The translations under genes were made by a program, and so were the position numbers. A stretch of DNA of 7,939 nt from Pirellulaceae bacterium (GTDB lineage: Bacteria; Planctomycetota; Planctomycetia; Pirellulales; Pirellulaceae). Below, piece by piece: positions 1-6,587 of this stretch (position 1 is the stretch's first letter; each line of letters starts with the position of its first letter). The stretch covers positions 1 to 7,939 of the forward strand of contig JABDKS010000783.1 of assembly GCA_013002105.1 (NCBI GenBank). The letters run 5' to 3'. The notes beneath the pieces are model-generated. The model did no database searches. It was not told the DNA's origin and saw nothing but the letters and a program-made list of their open reading frames with translations.

Positions 1-446
1 GGCGGCATGCGGACGTCGTCGTCCTCGCTGGTGATGCGGGTAATCAATTCGCTCGCGTCGGGGTCACGCGGCATGATGGCTTGATAGCCGCCCAAGTCAC
101 CGCGAGATCCGTCTTGCGTGTCCAGACGCAAATCAGCTTGTCTGGCATCGGGATCGGGCCCGTGACAGGTAAAGCAGTGCTTGGCCAAAATCGGGCGTAC
201 ATCCCGACCAAACTCCACGCGATCATCGACGTCATCCAACTCCGATCCAGTCGTCGGTGCCTGCCCCAGAGATCCGTCATCGCGTCCGAACGCGTCATCG
301 GCGCGGGCGACACAGGTCGCTAGGAATAGGAGCGCCGGCAGGCCAATGCTGATGGACAGGGTCGACGTCAGCCATTTGACACAAATTTGGTATCGGCTTT
401 GGCGATCTTTTGGTTGGCGTTGCAGGAGATACAAAGCAAGTTTCAT
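1..446 (-). CDS. Planctomycete cytochrome c domain (PSCyt1) secreted protein, N-terminal part
   Basis: The reading frame starts at ATG 446-444 and runs off the left edge, giving 148 complete codons; an in-frame TAA at 482-480 limits extension upstream. The N-terminus has a long polar stretch (residues 1-24), a hydrophobic segment (about 25-46) and an ARA site, so cleavage after Ala49 is likely and the protein should be exported. Residues 81-95 read RDVRPILAKHCFTCH, with a c-type haem motif at Cys91-Cys94-His95. The following GPDPDARQADLRLDT and the MPP at the edge match the usual PSCyt1 (PF07635) pattern. In this family the domain is commonly followed by DUF1549 and DUF1553, which would lie outside the window; that is inference. 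Such proteins are typical of Planctomycetota and are often large, but their role is poorly defined. The membrane-protein gene upstream ends 62 bases away on the same strand, so an operon is possible. No clear ribosome binding site is visible. Confidence 0.88.
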   Translation of the reverse strand, partial: MKLALYLLQRQPKDRQSRYQICVKWLTSTLSISIGLPALLFLATCVARADDAFGRDDGSLGQAPTTGSELDDVDDRVEFGRDVRPILAKHCFTCHGPDPDARQADLRLDTQDGSRGDLGGYQAIMPRDPDASELITRITSEDDDVRMP

Positions 447-508
447 GGCGGGCCAGCAAGTGGATGTGGACCTGTCATCTTAGCCGGTTCCATACCGATC
501 CGCCAAAC

Positions 509-1615
509 TTAGTTGCTCGACTGGACGTCGCGCTCACCGTCCGTCTCTTCCAAAGGCTCGATGTCCCCTTCCAAAGGCTCGTTGTCCGTCTCGTAGGTTG
601 CTTCCTTGGCATGCTTTGCCTCGATCGCACCGCCGTATATCTCGTGGGCCACCAGCACGAGCATCCCGACCAATAGGGGACCGACGTAATACAGCAAGCG
701 GAAAATCAACACCGATGCTAACACGGAATCTCCGACCGATCCTTTCAACAGCGTCAACAGAATCAACTCCAATACACCCAGACCGCCGGGAACCTGCGTG
801 ATCAGTGAGACGGCAATCGCTACCAGGTACGCAGCCAGGACCAGCGTGAAGGGCACCACGGCATCGCCGGGCAAAACCAAATAGAGAGCGGTCGCAGAAA
901 TCAACAAATCGACTGCGGCAACCGATGCTTGCACCGCCATCAATCCTGGCTCGGGAGGCTTGAGATGCAATTCGCCAATCGGCCAGGGCTTGTGCCACAC
1001 CAGACAAACGATCGAGTATCCAATTGCAAGCGTCAGTAGTATCGCACCCAAAGTCCGCGTTCCAAACGGCAAGCTGACTTCCGGTGGTAATTCCACTGGC
1101 ACCATCACCAAAACGATTCCCCCGAGGAACCACAGGCCGCTCCAAAAGGTCAGGCCCAGAATAGAAATCAGTACGACGATTTGTCTGGGCGTTAGACCCC
1201 ACCGACTGTAGAACCGGAATCGAATCGGGGCGGCCGCCAAAAAAGTGCCCAGATTATTGCCCAGCGAATAACCCAAAAACGACACCAACGCCACGCGTCG
1301 CAGCGGCAGCGAGCGGCAGACGTACCGCAGCGCCAAAATGTCGTATCCGATCAACAACCCGTAGTTCAGCGCAATCAGAAAAGCGGCGATTCCCAAGTAC
1401 ACGGTTGGGACGCTGGTCATCCCGGCGACGAACTCGTCCCACGTGATCGACTTGGCCTCACGTGCCAGCAAACGAATCGCCAGGATAAAAAGTCCTGCGG
1501 CCAGCGCGGGGCCGGCGATCTTACGTAGTTTTCGCTTGGGCAACGGATGTGTGGTTTTAAGAAGGGGTTGGATCACAGACGCACGTTGAACTGCGATCGA
1601 ATCCGCGTGCACCAC
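509..1615 (-). CDS. MprF-like flippase-domain membrane protein (LPG_synthase_TM / UPF0104 family)
   Basis: This 368-residue protein has about eight or nine hydrophobic segments (roughly residues 33-50, 70-92, 108-128, 146-172, 188-207, 226-248, 252-274, 281-291 and 298-324). Two stretches tie it to the membrane half of lysylphosphatidylglycerol synthase MprF and to YbhN/UPF0104 proteins: RFRFYSRWGL at 132-141 and PGGLGVLE at 276-283. In MprF this half translocates aminoacylated phospholipids across the membrane, and a C-terminal GNAT-like domain synthesises them. Here the protein ends about 40 residues after the last helix, so the synthase half is absent, as in YbhN. The substrate is unknown; lipid or isoprenoid-linked glycan export would be a guess. 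The tail (about 330-368) is acidic and contains a seven-residue duplication. The start is uncertain: GTG 1615 and GTG 1612 are the first candidates after an in-frame TGA at 1624-1622, there is no ATG before codon 66, and no Shine-Dalgarno is seen. Confidence 0.85.
   Translation of the reverse strand: MVHADSIAVQRASVIQPLLKTTHPLPKRKLRKIAGPALAAGLFILAIRLLAREAKSITWDEFVAGMTSVPTVYLGIAAFLIALNYGLLIGYDILALRYVCRSLPLRRVALVSFLGYSLGNNLGTFLAAAPIRFRFYSRWGLTPRQIVVLISILGLTFWSGLWFLGGIVLVMVPVELPPEVSLPFGTRTLGAILLTLAIGYSIVCLVWHKPWPIGELHLKPPEPGLMAVQASVAAVDLLISATALYLVLPGDAVVPFTLVLAAYLVAIAVSLITQVPGGLGVLELILLTLLKGSVGDSVLASVLIFRLLYYVGPLLVGMLVLVAHEIYGGAIEAKHAKEATYETDNEPLEGDIEPLEETDGERDVQSSN
548..587. repeat. 21-bp direct repeat in the 3' end of the MprF-like gene
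   Basis: The 19-base words at 548-566 and 569-587 differ at one position and lie 21 bases apart, so the repeat keeps the reading frame. On the minus strand it encodes the consecutive units DNEPLEG and DIEPLEE in the acidic cytoplasmic or periplasmic tail. It looks like a recent small in-frame duplication. Confidence 0.8.
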
Positions 1616-2002
1616 CGAACGTCACGGCAAATCGATCGCCCGGTCATTGTCGTCGGACGCTTCCGCATCGCAAGGGTGCAAAGTCACCACCATCGCTGCA
1701 TTGGCAGACACAGCCTGTTCGCAGCAAAGACATTCACTTGGTGATTTCAGCCAGACAACAGGTTACGCGGGCCGAGGTGCTGACCAAGTGGGCGAAACGA
1801 CGGGGCACAGACGCCTCAGCTTGGCTTGCATGTCGCCACCAAACCTCCGACACCTTTTTTGGTCGCCCTCCCCCCCGTAGGCGAATCGACTCTGGAAGGA
1901 CAAACTAATAGCGGTCGTGCCGGCGCCATTCAAACCCGGCGCCTTCAAACCACGCCAACACGCGCGTCTGCTTTCTTCACCTCCCTCCCTTTGCGTCGCA
2001 TC
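1616..2002. other. Divergent spacer between the MprF-like gene and lpd
   Basis: This 387-base stretch lies between two divergently transcribed genes and must hold both promoters. I see no convincing gene in it. Visible structure: an 8-bp inverted repeat CACTTGGT (1735-1742) and ACCAAGTG (1783-1790); a T6 run (1855-1860) followed by a C7 run (1870-1876); and a tandem repeat/hairpin at 1920-1950, listed separately. A TAATAG at 1906-1911 resembles a -10 box but has no -35 at proper spacing, so no promoter is called. Confidence 0.6.
1920..1950. repeat. Tandem 16/15-bp repeat forming a GC-rich hairpin in the lpd leader
   Basis: Two directly adjacent copies are seen: CCGGCGCCATTCAAAC (1920-1935) and CCGGCGCCTTCAAAC (1936-1950), the second lacking one A. 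Because GGCGCC is self-complementary, 1922-1927 can pair with 1938-1943 around a 10-base loop, giving a 6-bp all-GC stem. It ends 52 bases before the lpd ATG, so it may lie in the 5' leader or near the promoter. No T-run follows, so it does not look like an intrinsic terminator. A regulator site or mRNA structure is possible but unproven. Confidence 0.7.
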
Positions 2003-3394
2003 ATGAAAACGGTCCAACACGAACTAGCGATTCTCGGCGGCGGCCCGGCTGGCTACGTCGCTGCCCTCCGCGCAGCACAATTGGGCATCGACGTCGCGTG
2101 CATTGACGAAAACGCCCGCTTTGGCGGCACCTGCTTGCGTGTCGGCTGCATCCCCAGCAAAGCACTTTTGGAATCAAGCCACCTGTACGAAGCGGCTCAG
2201 CACAACTTTGCCGACCATGGATTGAAAGTCGGCTCCGTCGAACTAGACCTGACGAAGATGATGGCTCGCAAGGACAAAATCGTCGACACGCTTACCGGCG
2301 GCATCGACATGTTGTTTAAAAAACGCAAAGTCACCGCCTACCGTGGTCGCGGCACCATGCGTGACGTCGAAACAATTGCCGTCAGCGGTGACGAACCGAC
2401 GTTGGTCAAAGCCGACCGAATTCTGATCTGTACTGGTAGTCGCCCCGCCACGCTGCGCGGAATCGAAGAAGACGGTGATCGAATTGGCAATAGCACCACC
2501 GCCCTGTCGTTTCCCGATGTACCCGAGCGACTGGTCGTCATCGGTGGCGGCTATATCGGCTTGGAACTGGGCAGTGTTTGGAACCGACTGGGCAGCGAAG
2601 TCATCGTGCTCGAAGCAATGGAAGGAATCCTGGCCGGCATCGACAGCGAATTAGCACAACTTGCACACCGGACGTTTAAAAAGCAGGGATTGAAGTTTCA
2701 TACCAAGACGTTCGTCGAATCGGCCAAACGAGACGGTGACCAATGCGTTGTCGCGATCAAAGACGGCGAACCGATTCGTTGTGACCGTGTCCTGCTGTCG
2801 ACCGGTCGCACGCCTGCCACCGATAGTCTTGGCCTGGAAGAAATCGGGTTAGAAACCGACCAGCGAGGTTTCATCAGCGTCGACGAAAATTACGAAACCG
2901 CAGTTGAAAACATTTTTGCCACCGGTGACTGTATCGGTGGCGCGATGCTGGCGCACAAAGCGATGGAAGAGGCGATCGTTTGTGTCGAAAGAATGGCCGG
3001 AATGAAAAGCCATTTAAACTACGACGTCATTCCCGCGATCGTTTACACCCATCCCGAGATCGCGATGGTCGGCAAGACGGAAGACCAATTGAAAGAAGCT
3101 GGCATTGCGTACAACAAGGGTGTTTGCCCGTTTGGAGCCAACGGCCGCGCTCGCACGTTGGGCGAACACGAAGGCCGAGTTAAGATTTTGGCAGACAAAG
3201 AAACCGACCGGGTGCTGGGCGTCCACATCATCGGTGCCCGAGCGGGCGACTTGATCGCCGAGGCCGCAGCGGCCATGGAGTTTGGTGCCAGCAGCGAAGA
3301 TGTCGCGAGGACCTGTCACGCTCACCCGACGCTGTCAGAAGCGGTTCTCGAAGCGGCGCTGGACGTCGATAAAAGGGCGATTCATACGGCCTGA
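2003..3394 (+). CDS. lpd: Dihydrolipoyl dehydrogenase (E3)
   Basis: This 463-residue flavoprotein reoxidises dihydrolipoamide with NAD+ as the E3 subunit of 2-oxoacid dehydrogenase complexes and the glycine cleavage system. Landmarks are in the expected order: FAD-binding GGGPAG (12-17); redox disulfide CLRVGC (Cys44, Cys49) followed by IPSK; NAD-binding GGGYIG (181-186); a second FAD contact in the ATGDC motif, followed by the central helix; and the dimerisation domain with HAHPTLSE, where His441 and Glu446 form the catalytic pair. The length is normal for the family. The open frame reaches back to ATG 1826, but residues before ATG 2003 are low in family character and the glycine motif sits 11 residues after ATG 2003, so the latter is chosen. 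No Shine-Dalgarno is visible. No E1, E2 or lipoylation gene is adjacent, so it appears to be a single-gene unit, perhaps serving several complexes. A hairpin overlaps the stop codon. Confidence 0.96.
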   Translation: MKTVQHELAILGGGPAGYVAALRAAQLGIDVACIDENARFGGTCLRVGCIPSKALLESSHLYEAAQHNFADHGLKVGSVELDLTKMMARKDKIVDTLTGGIDMLFKKRKVTAYRGRGTMRDVETIAVSGDEPTLVKADRILICTGSRPATLRGIEEDGDRIGNSTTALSFPDVPERLVVIGGGYIGLELGSVWNRLGSEVIVLEAMEGILAGIDSELAQLAHRTFKKQGLKFHTKTFVESAKRDGDQCVVAIKDGEPIRCDRVLLSTGRTPATDSLGLEEIGLETDQRGFISVDENYETAVENIFATGDCIGGAMLAHKAMEEAIVCVERMAGMKSHLNYDVIPAIVYTHPEIAMVGKTEDQLKEAGIAYNKGVCPFGANGRARTLGEHEGRVKILADKETDRVLGVHIIGARAGDLIAEAAAAMEFGASSEDVARTCHAHPTLSEAVLEAALDVDKRAIHTA

Positions 3395-3407
3395 TTCAAA
3401 ATCAGGC
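3389..3407 (+). other. Perfect hairpin overlapping the lpd stop codon
   Basis: GCCTGATT (3389-3396) is exactly complementary to AATCAGGC (3400-3407), leaving the three-base loop CAA. The lpd TGA (3392-3394) sits inside the left arm. The sequence after the stem is A-rich then GC-rich, with no T-run, so it is not a canonical intrinsic terminator. It might protect the mRNA 3' end or help a factor-dependent stop; that is inference. Confidence 0.6.
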
Positions 3408-3808
3408 AAACGGGTGTTGCGTCGGACATCGCTATGAACTTGGATACTTCCGACGTAATGATGGTGCGGCTATTGCTGCGGGGCAGCTCGTTAGACAATC
3501 CCGAATCGTTTGGCAAAACGCTGGCTGCGGTGATACGCGTACCACATACGCTTTGCCCGATCGGTCGAATGTCGTCGTTTTCGTTTTCCGTCTGGCATCG
3601 TTCAGTTCCTCCAAGTGGGTGCGTCCATCAAAGGATTGCTCGCTATACGCTTAAGCGGACAGCGATCCCAGGTGATACGAACCCTTTTCCAAATCCTGTG
3701 GGATATCTATCAATGCGAATGTGATGCCAAAAACACGCGATTTCGCAAAGAAAATCCACGATTTCCATCCGTAGAAATCGGACAATCTGCTCCTTTACGG
3801 ATCTCCCG
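3395..3808. other. Spacer between convergent lpd and lipoprotein genes
   Basis: These 414 bases separate two genes that end toward each other. Short open frames exist on both strands (for example 3434-3724 plus and 3432-3614 minus), but their products show no domain, signal peptide or family-like pattern, so none is called. The supported structures are the hairpin at the lpd stop and the terminator-like hairpin at 3745-3780. The rest, about 3410-3740, shows nothing I recognise; a decayed gene cannot be excluded. Confidence 0.6.
3745..3780 (-). terminator. Possible intrinsic terminator of the hydrolase lipoprotein gene
   Basis: CGATTTC (3759-3765) and GAAATCG (3774-3780) form a perfect 7-bp stem with an 8-base loop. 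Read on the minus strand, the stem is followed by TGGATTTTCTTTGC (3758-3745), a T-rich tract. It lies 28 bases beyond the stop codon of the minus-strand gene ending at 3809. The stem is AT-rich and the T tract starts four bases after it, so this is a weak terminator candidate. Another CGATTTC copy occurs at 3738-3744. Confidence 0.45.
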
Positions 3809-5449
3809 TTATCGATGGGTCGTTTCGGTGGCAGGCTCCTGTGCGAGCTGCCAGTAAGTGAGTTCGCCGGCGCGACGGGGCACCAACGAACCACGACGTC
3901 GCGCTGGCAGTCGGGCCCGGACAACTTCATAAAGATCCCGCAGAATCGATTGGTTGTCGCCGTAATAGCTGTGCCCTAACAAGCTGAGATCGATTCCGCT
4001 GACATCGATTGTTTCAATCCCGGGAACGACCACTAAGTTGGTCCCACTTTCACCCGCCCGCGGATAACCATGCACCCGCTTGGATGCGATCAGCGCTTGA
4101 TCGTCCGACGATGCGTACAACGTAACTTGATTGGCAATCGACATCAGTGATGGTGCCAAGTCCCGCCGAAAGTGATCGGCATCCACGTCGGGAGCTGCCA
4201 AGACGATGCGGTCAAAAACCGGAAGCTCCGTTTTGGTCTCCCACTGAATCTGTTTCATCGCCGCAGTCATCGCCCGATTGCCCATCGAATGTGCCACGAC
4301 ATTGATCGATCGAGCACCACTGTCGCTCGCCAGTTCCGACAGGAATTCCTTCAGGTGCGTCACCGTCCACTGCGAATTGTTTTCGTCGATACTGTAGCCC
4401 ATCAACCTGCCTTGGCTTGGCCAGCTATAACAAACCGGCACACCTTCGAATGGCAGGTCGACCGCCATTTGCGCGGTACGTTGGACCGCCGATTCAAAAT
4501 TGACGTTGTAGCCGTGGATGAAAACCAGCAGATCGCGATCTTGTGACGTGGCCACCGTCTCAGCCAATCGTTCTTGAAACTCACTTTTGGAAAGCTCGGT
4601 GGCAGTCGTCAGGACAATATGCTCGCTTTGATCCTCGCGGAATTCAAACCGCAACAAGCTGGGACGCTCCACCTGTCCTCGCTGGTGACTGACCGGCACG
4701 GTAACTTCGCTGATCCCGCGAGCCAAAATGCCACGATCGCCACTGTAGGTCACGCCGTGTTTTTCGATCCCGGTGTGACCAAGAACAACCAGGCCCGCTG
4801 CCATCACAGCGGCACCCGTTGCCAACATGGTCGTCGATACTGCCAGACGCGACCGTCGACTGATCCAGAACATGCCGGACAACACAAACAACAATAGCGA
4901 ACTGCCACACAGAATTTTTAGTTGCTGATGCTTGCCGGTCACATCGTATGCCGACAACGATAGTGGCCCTCGTGCGCGATCGGTTGCATAAAAAACTTGA
5001 ATCGTTGCAAACGACTGCCCCGGTTCAAAAGTTGCACCGGCCGGTAAATCGGCAAACGGTCCATTGTTGGTACCCGCCGATTCAGCCACCGCGGCACGCG
5101 CCGATTCAGAAACCTCAGCCACGGCCGATTCAGCCATTGCACCGACCGCATCGCGATAGGCAGATGGTTCACGCATGGCCGCCGTGGCGCTGCGCAATGC
5201 GGACAAGTCACCCGCGTGATCATGGGGATCCCGCCCGCCAACGCTTCTTTCGCGTGCCGATGCCACCGCCGGTGAATTCTCACGCGACGCAGCGTCGGTC
5301 ACGGAAGCGTCTTGGTCCGTTGCCGTTGGCAATTCTGGCGCGGCTTCGCTGGCAGTAGACGTATCAGCCGACGCTGTTGCACGATCAGACTGTTTGCTAC
5401 AGCCACCGATAACCAACAGGACGCAAGCGATCAGTGCGCAACGAAGCAT
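3809..5449 (-). CDS. Lipoprotein with DUF900-type alpha/beta hydrolase domain and two internal membrane helices
   Basis: From ATG 5449 the product has 546 residues. Residues 1-17 form a lipoprotein signal (hydrophobic core, then VIGGC with Cys17), which is why this start is preferred over the upstream TTG at 5536. Residues 18-138 are Ala/Ser/Glu/Asp-rich and probably disordered, including an eight-residue repeat. VFYATDRAR (152-160) opens a region resembling DUF900 (PF05990, COG4782) hydrolases and leads to FIHGYNVNF (310-318, oxyanion region) and the nucleophile elbow AHSMGN (386-391, Ser388). Asp449 or Asp450 in YASSDDQ and His493 in LLGHSYYG are plausible triad partners. Two hydrophobic segments (about 177-196 and 202-224) lie between the YATDR strand and the rest of the domain, which is unusual. 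The substrate is unknown; an esterase or lipase-like envelope role is inference. It lies 213 bases after a secreted-protein gene on the same strand. Confidence 0.85.
   Translation of the reverse strand: MLRCALIACVLLVIGGCSKQSDRATASADTSTASEAAPELPTATDQDASVTDAASRENSPAVASARERSVGGRDPHDHAGDLSALRSATAAMREPSAYRDAVGAMAESAVAEVSESARAAVAESAGTNNGPFADLPAGATFEPGQSFATIQVFYATDRARGPLSLSAYDVTGKHQQLKILCGSSLLLFVLSGMFWISRRSRLAVSTTMLATGAAVMAAGLVVLGHTGIEKHGVTYSGDRGILARGISEVTVPVSHQRGQVERPSLLRFEFREDQSEHIVLTTATELSKSEFQERLAETVATSQDRDLLVFIHGYNVNFESAVQRTAQMAVDLPFEGVPVCYSWPSQGRLMGYSIDENNSQWTVTHLKEFLSELASDSGARSINVVAHSMGNRAMTAAMKQIQWETKTELPVFDRIVLAAPDVDADHFRRDLAPSLMSIANQVTLYASSDDQALIASKRVHGYPRAGESGTNLVVVPGIETIDVSGIDLSLLGHSYYGDNQSILRDLYEVVRARLPARRRGSLVPRRAGELTYWQLAQEPATETTHR
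5076..5133. repeat. 24-bp period repeat in the lipoprotein linker
   Basis: The word GCCGATTCAG occurs at 5076-5085, 5100-5109 and 5124-5133, exactly 24 bases apart. On the minus strand this gives three eight-residue units with a conserved ESA core (residues 107-109, 115-117 and 123-125): AESAVAEV, SESARAAV, AESAG. It lies in the flexible stretch between the lipid anchor and the hydrolase domain. Confidence 0.75.
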
Positions 5450-5662
5450 GACAATACCGTTTGGAGACAAACCGACGAAAACGTTCTCGACTCTATCTCT
5501 CCAGTACCACCTAAACGGTACCCAAGTCGATGCCAATCAGGTGAATCCGACGCCGTGATGCGGGCCCAATCGGTCGGCATTAGCGTTTGCTAGAATTGGT
5601 TTGTGCGGTCGTTCGCAGCGTTGACACAGATTGGCGAACGCCCGACTGGTTACTTGACCCGG
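5450..5662. other. Spacer upstream of the lipoprotein gene, with dyads
   Basis: This 213-base gap lies between two minus-strand genes and should hold the lipoprotein promoter if it has its own. TACCGTTT (5455-5462) is complementary to AAACGGTA (5513-5520). Between them is an imperfect 14-base palindrome, CGAAAACGTTCTCG (5476-5489, one mismatched pair). A direct repeat GGTTACTTG (5648-5656, 5661-5669) straddles the end of the neighbouring gene. No promoter hexamers are clear enough to call; a regulator site at the palindrome is only a possibility. Confidence 0.4.
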
Positions 5663-6517
5663 TTACTTGGTGGCGTTCGAAAAATCGCGGCGATATCGCG
5701 CCAGCAATGCCTCCGCATCGTTTTGGACCAAGTACATCTTTCCGCGAATCACTTTGCTCTCGCCCGGTTCCAAGCCCCCAATGCGAAAGTCGTTGTGCAT
5801 GCAAGTGATCACACCCTGAAAAATTTCCTGATAGGGCTCCCATGCCACCGCCAAAATCATTGTTTCGTCCGCGGAGTAACACCCGGTCAAACCACTCGAC
5901 GGTACGAACTGGCTAAGTGGCCGCGGATTGACATCATCGCGATCGACGTGCGCCGGTGCGTAGACCTGACCGGGCACGTAGCGTGCTTGCAATGCCCATG
6001 GCTTGGTGGGCAGACGTGTCAGTTTGCCATCAATCATCAAAAAACATTTTTGAATGTAGGGCGGGTACACGTCTCGCGATTGCGTCGTATCCGCACCGGT
6101 AAACCCGTCCACCCGCATACACGGTTGTGCCCAATGGGCCTCGGATGTCTTGTCGGTTGGATTGGTCGCTCTGACCAAGAAAGTCACTTCGTCTTTGCCC
6201 GATTCAATGACGTGTCGAACGATGACCCCATCGGCCAATCGATCTTCGATTTCCAACCGGCGATGATCCTCGCTCTCGCTGATCAATCGGCTCTCGTGAA
6301 CAATGACCGTTTCTTTCCATTCGCGGTCCGTCGATCCCGGTCGGCAGTACGCTTCCAAATAATGGGTTCGAATCGGGCCACCGGGAATAATCGATCCAGA
6401 AACGGTCAGATATCGATCCTTCCATTGCAGTTGCAAATACGAATCGCCGTCGTTCTGTCCAAATACCTGCGTCGTCCAAACAGACAATCCGATCATCAGA
6501 AACAGTGCTTTGGTCAT
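5663..6517 (-). CDS. Secreted protein of unknown function
   Basis: I do not recognise a named domain in this 284-residue protein. The N-terminus is a short classical signal peptide (MTKALFLMIGLSVWTTQVFG), with cleavage likely before Gln21, so the mature protein should be exported. The rest has alternating hydrophobic and polar residues, suggesting a beta-rich fold, and five cysteines (58, 133, 158, 213, 239). Notable stretches are HWAQPCMRVDGFTG (128-141), GCYSADETMILAVAWEPYQ (212-230) and CMHNDFRIGGLEPGESKVIRG (239-259). No obvious catalytic motif is seen. The ATG at 6517 is supported by GGGAG six bases upstream, the clearest ribosome binding site here. The DinB-like gene ends 70 bases upstream on the same strand, so co-transcription is possible. 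A long open frame on the opposite strand (5603-6565) is judged a shadow, because only this strand gives a signal peptide and soluble-protein composition. Confidence 0.8.
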   Translation of the reverse strand: MTKALFLMIGLSVWTTQVFGQNDGDSYLQLQWKDRYLTVSGSIIPGGPIRTHYLEAYCRPGSTDREWKETVIVHESRLISESEDHRRLEIEDRLADGVIVRHVIESGKDEVTFLVRATNPTDKTSEAHWAQPCMRVDGFTGADTTQSRDVYPPYIQKCFLMIDGKLTRLPTKPWALQARYVPGQVYAPAHVDRDDVNPRPLSQFVPSSGLTGCYSADETMILAVAWEPYQEIFQGVITCMHNDFRIGGLEPGESKVIRGKMYLVQNDAEALLARYRRDFSNATK

Positions 6518-6523
6518 GTTTGT

Positions 6524-6528
6524 CTCCC
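6524..6528 (-). promoter_or_regulatory. Ribosome binding site of the secreted-protein gene
   Basis: On the minus strand GGGAG is followed by ACAAAC and then the ATG at 6517. The six-base spacing is good, and this supports the chosen start and strand. Most other genes in this window lack such a site. Confidence 0.65.
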
Positions 6529-6587
6529 AATCGCTTCCACGTTGTCAAATACTGAATCCGTCTAACGCATGGCATCGTCCAGCAAGG

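Noticed and set aside
534..1202. A 222-codon open frame on the minus strand inside the MprF-like gene
   Set aside because: It overlaps the clear membrane protein in another frame, and its Gly/Arg/Asp-rich product has no hydrophobic or domain structure.
1906..1911. TAATAG as a -10 box for lpd
   Set aside because: The only -35-like word, TCGACT at 1886-1891, is 14 bases away, too close for a standard promoter.
1826..2002. A 59-residue N-terminal extension of lpd from ATG 1826
   Set aside because: Dihydrolipoyl dehydrogenases normally begin just before the FAD-binding glycine motif, which fits ATG 2003; the extension is low in family character and includes the repeat element.
3434..3724. A 96-codon plus-strand open frame in the spacer after lpd
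   Set aside because: No family-like motif, no ribosome binding site and an overlapping minus-strand frame of similar quality (3432-3614); neither is convincing.
5450..5536. A longer start for the hydrolase lipoprotein at TTG 5536
   Set aside because: It would bury the lipoprotein signal behind 29 residues; ATG 5449 puts the signal at the N-terminus.
6543..6548. A perfect TTGACA (minus strand) upstream of the secreted-protein gene
   Set aside because: The position 17 bases further reads AGACAA, which is no -10 box, and it lies almost on the start codon.
5603..6565. A 320-codon open frame on the plus strand, longer than the opposite-strand gene it covers
   Set aside because: Its product is rich in Arg, His and Cys with no signal peptide or domain pattern, whereas the minus strand has a signal peptide and a ribosome binding site; it is most likely a shadow.
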